Shown here: piece after piece, positions 32,679-40,116 of the stretch
How the letters are laid out: the number at the start of each line of letters is the position of its first letter
Position numbering within the stretch: the stretch's first letter is position 1
Assembly: GCF_001299475.1 (NCBI RefSeq)
Contig: NZ_CYUJ01000003.1
Span: 438,409-502,408, forward strand
Source of the DNA: Neofamilia massiliensis
GTDB lineage: Bacteria > Bacillota > Clostridia > Tissierellales > Peptoniphilaceae
Direction: 5' to 3'
DNA length: 64,000 nucleotides
The notes under the pieces: generated by a model
What the model was told of the DNA's origin: nothing
What the model saw: only the letters and a program-made list of their open reading frames with translations
Database searches by the model: none
Program-made: the position numbers and the translations under genes

Positions 32679-34009
32679 TTAAAATACCTCTCAGTGTGGG
32701 GACTGACCCTTGTGGTCTGTCCCCTTTCTATTAACCGTGTCGAATTGCACACGGTTCCTTGGGACTTCCAATTGTTGTCTGTCCCCTTTTCCAAAAGGAG
32801 TCGAAACCGACCCCTTATCCAAACCCCCTCGAAATCGAGGGGTATAACAAAAATAAATTAACAAAATCTCTCTACTATAATAACATTTATTAAACAAAAA
32901 ATCACTTTTATAATTAAGTATAAAAACACAAAAATTATTTTGAACAAGCAAAAAATAAAATAAAAACTCTTTTCCTTTTTCAAAACAAATTAGCTTCGCC
33001 ATTTACTAGATTTATTCTAACGCAAAGTCTTTTTCTTTAAATAAGATATTTCTCTACCTCAGGAGGAGGCTAAGGGAGTTGAAGCCCTTGTCCAAATCTC
33101 CGATTTGGCTTACAGGTCTCATGCCAAGAATTCCCAAGAGGCCGACCAAAGGGAAGGTCGATTGGCTAGAATTCGACGGCCTAGTATTCTCCCTCATCGC
33201 CTCCTCCCGAGACCCTCCTCCCCTTTCACCCTAAATTGTTCCTGCGGAAAGCTGCTTCGCCGTTTACTAAATCTTTTTAGGAAAAAACTTAATTTCTTAA
33301 CACACAGATTCTGGTTATTATTTTTAATTAAAAGTAAAATTCACAAATAAAAAAGCGATAGCTCCAATTATCTCACTTATTAAATAAAATTAAAAGCAGC
33401 AAAAACTTATGCAAACGGCAACAGCTAGCGATAGCTCCAATAAAGTTAATTACATAATTAAGCATCAAGCAGAAAATACTTCTGATACCACAAAGATCAG
33501 CCCTCTGCAAGAGCTCTACAGGGTGTAAAAAGAGGTAGGGTTTGGGGAGGAGAACATGAGGGAGTTCGAGCTTCCCTTCGTTCTCCTCCCCAAGAGCTGA
33601 GAATCTTTTTGCTAACAGAAAAAGTAATCAACTGAAATAACTTCACTACACGGCGAAGCTACCACAATTATTCTAAAATAAAGAAAAAACTATTTTCCTA
33701 AACTATTTTCGCTAACGGCGAAGCCAAATAAAATTATTTTTGAAGAAAGAAAAAACGCTTTTCCTAAACTCTTTTCGCTAACAGCGAAGCCTTAACCACG
33801 ATTCCACCGGGGACAGGCCACAAATCGGCAGTCAGATTCAACCAATCGACCTTCCTTTCAGTCGGTCTCTTGGGAATCTTTTGCATGAGACCTGCTACAA
33901 AATCTAAGATTTTGGCTAGGGCTTCAACAGTCCCCTCACAACCCTCGCAAACAGCGAAGCAAAAACCTCCCTTTTGTTAAAAGAAATTTCACAAAAAATA
34001 TATTTTAAT
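32679..34009. repeat. Repeat-rich region between sortases and the minor pilin
   Basis: No gene is visible in 1.3 kb. Contents: a REP unit (32698-32724) with a degenerate partner (about 32760-32788); a reverse core copy (33079-33182) inside CTCAGGAGGAGGC...GCCTCCTCCCGAG arms; an empty GGGGAGGAGAAC palindrome (33544-33591); GCGAAGC units at about 33655, 33720 and 33784 with 65-bp spacing; and a filled GGGGAC palindrome (33809-33935) with the core forward (33827-33927). The IS200 copy follows at 34010. Confidence 0.75.
33544..33591. repeat. Empty long palindrome with GGGGAGGAGAAC arms
   Basis: Left arm GGGGAGGAGAACATGAGGGA, loop around TTCGAG, right arm ending GTTCTCCTCCCC. It is preceded by CAGCCCTCTGCAAGAGCTC and AGAGGTAGGGTTT, exactly as at 36547-36594. 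Confidence 0.8.
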
Positions 34010-34713
34010 AATAATCATCCCCCGGCGTAGCCGGGGGTTTTTCTAATGCGGCCCAAAGGGCCTGTATTACCAGCCACGCCTCAATGGCGTTGGTTAGTTC
34101 GCCACTTGCAACTTCTACTTGCTACCCTTTAAAAGGGTCAACTACATCAAATGTTAGTTGTTCGCTTAACTGATCTTGTTTTAATTGGTTTTGGATATAT
34201 TCTTGGATTGCTTTTGCATTTTTACCTGCTGTGTCTACATAATATCCTCTACACCAAAACTGTCTTCCTCTGTATTTATATTTTAATTTTCCCCATCTTT
34301 CATATATAATTATGCTACTCTTTCCTTTTAAAAATCCCATAAAACTTGATACTGATAGTTTTGGTGGTATTTCTACTAACATATGAATATGATCTGGGCA
34401 TACTTCCGCTTCTATTATGTTTACTTCTTTCCAGCTACATAATTCTCGAAGTATTTGTCCTATTTCTAATCTTTTGCTTCCGTAAAATTCTTTTCTCCTA
34501 TATTTCGGTGCAAATACTATATGGTATTTACAGTTCCATTTTGTATGTGATAAACTATGTTTGTCATTTATTGATGACATTTTCTTACCTCCTTGATATT
34601 TTTTATTGCAGTTGGCGAACTACAATTTAATTATATATCATAGGAGGTTTTTTGTTGGTTTTTCATCGCTAAAGCTATACTGAACCCCCAGTCTAACTGG
34701 GGGTTTTCTTCTT
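34010..34713 (-). mobile_element. IS200/IS605-type insertion sequence, copy 2
   Basis: 704 bp, nearly identical to 166-869, with the same end hairpins and an intact tnpA. It inserted just downstream of the terminator of the minor pilin gene, at the edge of a repeat block. This is probably the active copy of the two. Confidence 0.88.
34122..34580 (-). CDS. tnpA: IS200-type transposase TnpA, full length
   Basis: The 152 residues are the normal length for IS200 TnpA. The HUH motif is in AEVCPDHIHMLVEIPP, with the tyrosine segment in GYYVDTAGKNAKAIQEYI and the C-terminal helix NQLKQDQLSEQLTF that copy 1 lacks. The enzyme cuts and joins single-stranded element ends. ATG has AGGAGGT upstream and lies near the 5' hairpin of the element. 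Confidence 0.93.
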   Translation of the reverse strand: MSSINDKHSLSHTKWNCKYHIVFAPKYRRKEFYGSKRLEIGQILRELCSWKEVNIIEAEVCPDHIHMLVEIPPKLSVSSFMGFLKGKSSIIIYERWGKLKYKYRGRQFWCRGYYVDTAGKNAKAIQEYIQNQLKQDQLSEQLTFDVVDPFKG

Positions 34714-34716
34714 TCA

Positions 34717-34741
34717 ACAAAAATAGGGCCCTAGACCCTAT
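34717..34741 (-). terminator. Terminator of the minor pilin gene
   Basis: ATAGGG...CCCTAT stem followed by TTTTTG on the minus strand, touching the IS200 boundary. Confidence 0.6.
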
Positions 34742-34744
34742 TTT

Positions 34745-35950
34745 CTAATTTCTCTCAGATTTAATTAAATACTTGCCTACAAGAACGAAAATCGCACCGG
34801 CAATAAACATAATAATTAGAGTAATATCCCCAACCTTAGGAATAGGAGTTTCACCCTCATCATCAGGTGTAGGAATTGGTTTCTTAAAATTCTCAACATC
34901 AATAGTCTTATCAAAAGACTCAGAATTTACAACAACCTCTATCTCATCCTGACACAAAACATAACCTTCAGGAGCCTCGGCCTCAATAACATAATGATAA
35001 CCAAAATCTAAATCCTTAAAAGAAAACCTACCATCTTTATCAGACCTAGCATGGATTTTGTCCCCATTTTCATCAGTCAAATAAACCTTCTCTCCATTAA
35101 TCTTCCTATAGATTAAAAAGTCAGCACCAGCAAGAGGAGTAGAATCCTCCCCATCAATCTTCTTAAAATTAATCTCGCCCTTTAATCTCTTGTTGACAAC
35201 ATGGACAAAACCGCCAGTATAATAATCCACCTTTACATAAGAAGATCCTCTCTCCATTTCATAACCAGGAAGAGTCCTAACCTCAACGAACTTATAAGTT
35301 CCCTTTGGCAGGTTAGTAATTCTAATGTAACCGTCCTTATCAGTAACTAGGTCTTCGACTTCCCCATCAGGATCGTAGACATAGTTCTTAGTCTTTACAG
35401 GATTTCCGTTTTCGTCATAAAGATGAAAGACTACTCCTTCAAGAGGTTTACCTCTGTCATCAGACTTAAAAAGTAAAATCTCTCCTGGTGGAGGAGGAGT
35501 ATCCCCTGGTGGTGGCGGAGTCTCGCCCTTAGTCCACTTAATCTTAATAAGAGGAGGAGCATCCTTACCGACTACAATAATATTATCAACTAGCCAGTAA
35601 TCACCACGAGGACTAGTAACATCCCTCATATAATAAACCCCAGTCTCAAGATCAAGATTTAGCTTATAAGAATCCTTATTAGAAATATGAAAAACATTCC
35701 TAGAACTCATCTCATCTAACCTGTCCTCAGACCAGCTAGACAAAATTTCTAAAAGCCTAAAATGATCAGGATAGGTCTTTAAAAGATCATCATTGATCTT
35801 CCAAAAAGCCACATCCCTAGGTCCCCTATCAGCCCCATCACCTGGACTCATATCTAATTCAGTAGCAAAAACCTGCCTAGGCCCAAAAACAAGCACCAGT
35901 ACAAGTAAAAATAATAAAATTGTAAATTTGTTTCTATTAAAAGTTCTCAT
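34745..35950 (-). CDS. Minor pilin-like surface protein with SpaA/Cna-B domains
   Basis: The 401 residues start with a signal peptide (to ...RQVFATE). A region of about 120 residues precedes a Pro-rich linker (PPPPGDTPPPPGE, about residue 148). Two Cna-B/SpaA domains follow: ILLFKSDDRGKPLEGVVFHL...GYIRITNLPKGTYKFVEVRTLPGYE and INFKKIDGEDSTPLAGADFLI...FGYHYVIEAEAPEGY. The C-terminus has IPKVGD, a TM helix and a basic tail, an LPXTG-like sorting signal with Val-Gly in place of Thr-Gly. It is probably the pilus base or wall anchor. It is followed by a terminator, so the sortases downstream need another promoter. Confidence 0.82.
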   Translation of the reverse strand: MRTFNRNKFTILLFLLVLVLVFGPRQVFATELDMSPGDGADRGPRDVAFWKINDDLLKTYPDHFRLLEILSSWSEDRLDEMSSRNVFHISNKDSYKLNLDLETGVYYMRDVTSPRGDYWLVDNIIVVGKDAPPLIKIKWTKGETPPPPGDTPPPPGEILLFKSDDRGKPLEGVVFHLYDENGNPVKTKNYVYDPDGEVEDLVTDKDGYIRITNLPKGTYKFVEVRTLPGYEMERGSSYVKVDYYTGGFVHVVNKRLKGEINFKKIDGEDSTPLAGADFLIYRKINGEKVYLTDENGDKIHARSDKDGRFSFKDLDFGYHYVIEAEAPEGYVLCQDEIEVVVNSESFDKTIDVENFKKPIPTPDDEGETPIPKVGDITLIIMFIAGAIFVLVGKYLIKSERN

Positions 35951-36753
35951 AATTTCCCCTAATTAATAATATAATAAAATGTCTAACATGGGAACAATGT
36001 CCCCGTTTTTTTTATTTTGCCCTGTCTGGGGACATTGCTTTAGCTGTGTCCCCTTTCCACAAAAAATATTTTGCCCAAAGGCTATGTAGTGGGGACAAAT
36101 CGTCCCCGTTTATTTTTTCGATGTGGGGACTGACCCTTGTGGTCTGTCCCCTTCTCAGCAAACTGTGGTAATGCTTCGCCGATTACAATAGTTACCTCGA
36201 CGCATACTCTATCTCTTTATCTTAATGAGTCGCTACCTCAGGAGGAGGCTAAGGGAGTCAGATTCTCCCTCATCGCCTCCTCCCGAGACCCTCCTCCCCT
36301 TTCACCCTAAACTGTTCCTGCGGAAGGCTGCTTCGCCATTGACAAAAGTTGTTTAGGAAAAGATTCATTATCTTAACCTACGAATTGTGGTTGTTTTTTA
36401 GTTATAAACTAATTTTTAGTTTTTAAAAAGCGATAGCTCCAATAACTTTTGAAAATGCAATTAAGTTTAGCACTGAAAATATTTTAGCTAACACGAAGAT
36501 CAGCCCTCTGCAAGAGCTCTACAGGGTGTAAAAAGAGGTAGGGTTTGGGGAGGAGAACATGAGGGAGTTCGAGCTTCCCTTCGTTCTCCTCCCCATTTTA
36601 CCTAAACTCTTTTAGAAGAAAGAACGAGTTCTTAATATTAATTTCTATCGCTAACAGCGAAGCAAACCCCAACTTTTTTAGTTAAAGAGAAAGATTATGC
36701 GTCGCAATAACTTTAGAATACGGCGAAGCAAAAATCATCTCTCCCCTATGTAA
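35951..36753. repeat. Repeat-rich region between minor and major pilin genes
   Basis: No gene is visible. Contents: REP-like palindromes at 36028-36053 (empty GGGGACATTGC type) and 36125-36151; a short GGGGACAAATCGTCCCC near 36092; an empty palindrome with CTCAGGAGGAGGC/GCCTCCTCCCGAG arms (36237-36286) whose loop is CAGATT-like; an empty GGGGAGGAGAAC palindrome (36547-36594); GCGAAGC units at about 36655 and 36722. The GGGAACAATGTCCCCGTTTTTT at 35986-36008 may act as a terminator. Confidence 0.7.
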
Positions 36754-36778
36754 CCACACTGGCACTAGGCCAGTATGG
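36754..36778 (-). other. Strong hairpin after the major pilin gene
   Basis: CCATACTGGC...GCCAGTGTGG pairs over ten positions with one mismatch, 22 bp beyond the stop. There is no T run, so it may be a processing or stability stem that limits read-through into the minor pilin gene rather than a classic terminator. Confidence 0.5.
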
Positions 36779-36799
36779 GAAACTTAAATTTATAAAATC

Positions 36800-39130
36800 C
36801 TAAGCTTCAAAAGATTCTTCTTTATTACGTCTCATAGCTACAACAGCTGCAGACATTAAACCAATACCAACAACAGTAAAGATTACAGTACCAATACCAC
36901 CAGTTTGTGGGATTGTTACTTTCTTGTTGTCTATTCTTTGAGCTCCACCAACAGTTGCATCACTTACTGGATCGTCTGATTCATAAGTTACTCCACCTTC
37001 AGTAGCGCTATAAGAACCTTTTTTAACTTCAAATGAATATCTAGCTTCATTTAGAGCATATCCCTTTGGAGCTTTAGTTTCTTGTAGGTAGTATGTTCCA
37101 TAAGCAAGACCGGTTATTTCAAACTTACCTTGTCCATCAGAAACTAATTTTACTCTTTCAGCAGTATCATCAGTTGTTTCAACCCATTTGTATTGTTGAG
37201 CTGCTTCAACTACTGCCTTATTATAAGCTTCTTGAGCTGTGGTGATTGCTGTTTTAGCTTGTTTTCCATCTTCGCCTTTTTGTTGTTCAGCTGATAAATC
37301 ATTATATGCTTTTATAGCTTTGTCTAATTCTGCCTTTGCATCTGTAACTGCTTTTTTAAGATTTTCAGCGTCTTCTGTTGTAACATAAGCTAAAACTTTT
37401 CCATTTTCTTTTGAATCATAAACTTCGAATTCTGCTCCAGTTAATCTTTCACCAGTTGTTTGGTCAGCTTTTACAAACTTCTTACCGCCAGTTGTTACTT
37501 CTGGATTTGTTGGTACTAGAACGTCAGGTTTTGATGTATTTGTTACAGTTACTTTTCCATCTTCTTCTGATTTATAAGATGCTTCGTATCCACGTACAAC
37601 TTCTCTTACAGTGAATGTGTCGTTTGCGATTTTTGCATCAATTTCAAATGTGTGGTTGAAGTCTGGACCTTTCTTTGTAACAGAATCTACAACTACACCT
37701 TTGCTATTGATTAGGAAGTAAGTTACTTCAACACCTGTAGGTGCATCTGTTCCACCTTTTCCATCATCCCAAGTTTTTGTAACTTCAATCTTGTTATCTG
37801 CAGGAGTTACATTTGGTGTTGGGTTTGGTTTACCTGGTGTGAATGAAACCTTGTTGTTTTCATAATCATCAGCTACTGTTTTGTTATTTACAGTTGCAGA
37901 ATATTGTAAACGAACCTTTACAGCTCCATTTTGAGCTTTTGCTAATATATCTTTCATTATTTCGCCATTTTCATCGAATGTTAAATCGAATCCATAGCTT
38001 CCTTGTGCATATGTTGCTCCTGTTACTGTAGCAGCATTTGAAAATTCATATACTTTATCATCTTGTCCTTCTTGTGAAACTGTTACTTTAAGGTCGTTAT
38101 TAAATGTTAGTCCCTTAGTCATAATATCTGACCAAGACATAGAAGTATAGTTATAGTTTTGTGGAATTTCAGTTACTATGTCGTAAGGTGCCTTTGTTCC
38201 TACAGTAAGAGCAATTTTAGCTTTTTCTGCATCATAATTGTTGATATCTGCTTCCCATTTTGCAATTTGTTCTTCAGTATATCCGCTTGCAATAGCTTCT
38301 TTTTTAAATTGAGCAAATTCTTCATCTGTCATTTTGCCAGTTTTTTCTTTTAAGAAGTTCTTGTCAATTTTTACATCATTAGTTTCAATGTTCTTTGGAT
38401 AAATGTGAACTGGGTTAAGGTATTTAGTACCAGCTTCAGCTATAATTTTACCATTTTCATCTTCAACATCATATGCGTTTGTAAGTGGAAGTGTTAGTCC
38501 AAATGGTACTGCTACTTGTCCTGTTACTTTTTCTGGTGCTTTACTTTCAATTACCCAGTAATAACCATCAGCAAGTGTAACAGTTGCTAGACCTGTATTT
38601 TCAGCTGTATCAGCAGTATGTCCATCTGTTAAACCTGTGCCAGTAGCAACTGCAAGTTTATTTGCAGCGATTGAGTTCATAGTATTATCAACTTTACTTG
38701 GTGTTAATTCAGTTTTTCCATTAGCAATTAAATCGTTCATTTGAGCTACTGTTTTGAAGCTTCCTTGGTTAGCTTTTAAAAGTTCAAGGATTTTTTCATT
38801 TTCTACATCATTTTCTCCATTGATTTTGTAGAATGTAAATTGAGCTCCTGCTAATGCTGTAACATCTGCTCCTAAATTAGCATATTCTTTCGGATCAATT
38901 TTTCCACCATTGTGAAGCCATGGTGCACCTGCTTTATAGCTTGTCTTAGTTGTCAACTTATAAAGATTAACAGTAGTTTCTGTTGGTTTTGTATCTTGTA
39001 GTTGACTTGTTTCAACTGTTCCAGTTGGTTCTGTTACTGCATCATTTGCAGCAAATGCTGTTAGTGGGCTAAATGCTCCAACTACCATCACTAATGCAAG
39101 TATTAGTGATAAAATTTGTTTTTTGTTCAT
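36800..39130 (-). CDS. Major pilin, SpaA/SpaH-type, sortase-polymerised
   Basis: The 776 residues start with a signal peptide (to ...PLTAFAAND). A pilin motif VHIYPKN (about residue 241) supplies the Lys for sortase cross-linking. Central domains follow, including KIEVTKTWDDGKGGTDAPTG (Cna-B-like), and a last SpaA-type domain with E-box YYLQETKAPKGYALN that contains an Ala/Lys-rich helical insertion (about 605-665). The C-terminus is IPQTGG plus a TM helix and basic tail. This is the backbone subunit of the pilus, attached by the class C sortases downstream. GAAGGAG precedes ATG at 39130; the longer frame to 39178 has no ribosome site. Confidence 0.92.
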   Translation of the reverse strand: MNKKQILSLILALVMVVGAFSPLTAFAANDAVTEPTGTVETSQLQDTKPTETTVNLYKLTTKTSYKAGAPWLHNGGKIDPKEYANLGADVTALAGAQFTFYKINGENDVENEKILELLKANQGSFKTVAQMNDLIANGKTELTPSKVDNTMNSIAANKLAVATGTGLTDGHTADTAENTGLATVTLADGYYWVIESKAPEKVTGQVAVPFGLTLPLTNAYDVEDENGKIIAEAGTKYLNPVHIYPKNIETNDVKIDKNFLKEKTGKMTDEEFAQFKKEAIASGYTEEQIAKWEADINNYDAEKAKIALTVGTKAPYDIVTEIPQNYNYTSMSWSDIMTKGLTFNNDLKVTVSQEGQDDKVYEFSNAATVTGATYAQGSYGFDLTFDENGEIMKDILAKAQNGAVKVRLQYSATVNNKTVADDYENNKVSFTPGKPNPTPNVTPADNKIEVTKTWDDGKGGTDAPTGVEVTYFLINSKGVVVDSVTKKGPDFNHTFEIDAKIANDTFTVREVVRGYEASYKSEEDGKVTVTNTSKPDVLVPTNPEVTTGGKKFVKADQTTGERLTGAEFEVYDSKENGKVLAYVTTEDAENLKKAVTDAKAELDKAIKAYNDLSAEQQKGEDGKQAKTAITTAQEAYNKAVVEAAQQYKWVETTDDTAERVKLVSDGQGKFEITGLAYGTYYLQETKAPKGYALNEARYSFEVKKGSYSATEGGVTYESDDPVSDATVGGAQRIDNKKVTIPQTGGIGTVIFTVVGIGLMSAAVVAMRRNKEESFEA

Positions 39131-39154
39131 AATAAACTCCTTCGTTTTATTTTT

Positions 39155-39241
39155 CTGGGATTGGGTCCCAGTTCCCATAATTTCCTAGACTCTTTCAAGT
39201 CTTCTTAACTCTGGGATAAGGGTCCCAGTTCCCTTATTATA
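39155..39241 (-). promoter_or_regulatory. Promoter -10 and twin hairpins ahead of the major pilin gene
   Basis: TATAAT at 39236-39241 on the minus strand is followed at once by GGGAACTGGGACCC...ATCCCAG (39211-39234) and, 56 bp later, by a second copy (39155-39176) just before the ribosome site. Each forms a CTGGGA/TCCCAG stem. The -35 is weak. The pair could be operator sites or RNA hairpins that tune pilin expression. Confidence 0.5.
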
Positions 39242-39299
39242 AACGACCCAAAGATCGATTATTAAAATTGTGTGGGTTTAAAACCCTGTTAGTCTTTCA

Positions 39300-39929
39300 C
39301 TAACCCCGCCTCGCCCTTATGGACTCAGCTTTTTTACTAATTTTTTCTTCTAGCTTCTTACAAAGCTTCTTACATGAATTATTTTCATTGCGTTTTATCT
39401 CTGAGTGATAATCAGTTGAACACTCATCCATTTCCTCTTTAATAGCTTCTAGAATATATATGCCATAATTAATGACATTCAATTTTCCTACTTCTCCATT
39501 TTTGCTTACTGTTTTTAATAACCTAAACAATATCATAAGCAAATATATATAAACCATAGTCTTAATAACAAAGGTTAATAAATTAAAATCAATTGAGCTC
39601 TTAAAAGAAGTAATAGTTGATACTACCAATGCTATCAATGAAACAATATAACTAACAAAAGACATAAAAACTTCATTGTCCCTGTATTTTATTTCTAATC
39701 TATCTCTATATATTTTAAACCCTATTAAGTCATTAATTAAATTATTTTTGTCAATTGTTTTATCACTAAGATAATTGTCTTCAATATATTTAATTATTTC
39801 ATCTTTTTTTAGATTTTTTAAGGTCTTTCCATTTTTATAAGATAGTGTACAAACAAAAATTTCTTCTTTTAGGTAATTCTCTTTTAAGAATTTAGTATCT
39901 TTTAATTGTTTTTTCAGCTTTTTGTCCAT
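39300..39929 (-). CDS. Hypothetical two-TM protein inside the pilus locus
   Basis: The 209 residues have a charged N-terminal half, two adjacent TM helices (about 88-108 and 115-137) and a charged C-terminal half with two Cys (SCKKLCKKLEEK) and a basic end. I do not recognise the family. It lies between the giant surface protein and the major pilin in the same orientation, so a role in pilus expression or assembly is possible but unproven. Base composition is more AT-rich than its neighbours, which may point to a separate origin. ATG lacks a strong ribosome site. Confidence 0.55.
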   Translation of the reverse strand: MDKKLKKQLKDTKFLKENYLKEEIFVCTLSYKNGKTLKNLKKDEIIKYIEDNYLSDKTIDKNNLINDLIGFKIYRDRLEIKYRDNEVFMSFVSYIVSLIALVVSTITSFKSSIDFNLLTFVIKTMVYIYLLMILFRLLKTVSKNGEVGKLNVINYGIYILEAIKEEMDECSTDYHSEIKRNENNSCKKLCKKLEEKISKKAESIRARRG

Positions 39930-39983
39930 ATCTCACCATTTTCAAAAACTATTAAGATAAAATGGATTTTATCGTGGATCCGT

Positions 39984-40064
39984 GGGGACTGACCCTTGAG
40001 GTCTGTCCCCCTTCACCACAATTAACTTTTCATCACCGGGGACAGGCCCGAAGGGACAGTCCCC
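39984..40064. repeat. REPIN-like inverted doublet after the giant gene
   Basis: Units at 39984-40010 (GGGGACTGACCCTTGAGG...) and 40038-40064 (GGGGACAGGCCCGAAGGG...) are inverted copies, in the opposite order to the doublets near RAYT. They occupy the gap between the giant gene and the 209-residue gene. Confidence 0.82.
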
Positions 40065-40116
40065 TGAATCAACTAACTTCCTCTGTTAAGGAGGCAGCCT
40101 CAGTGCCTTATTAAAA

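Noticed and set aside
33105-33350. Frame of 81 codons in the repeat block
   Set aside because: It lies across the core and palindrome repeats, with no ribosome site and no related frame kept in other copies.
33640-33800. Possible CRISPR-like array with 65-bp period
   Set aside because: The DNA between cores is itself similar between units and AT-rich, unlike spacers, and no cas genes are present.
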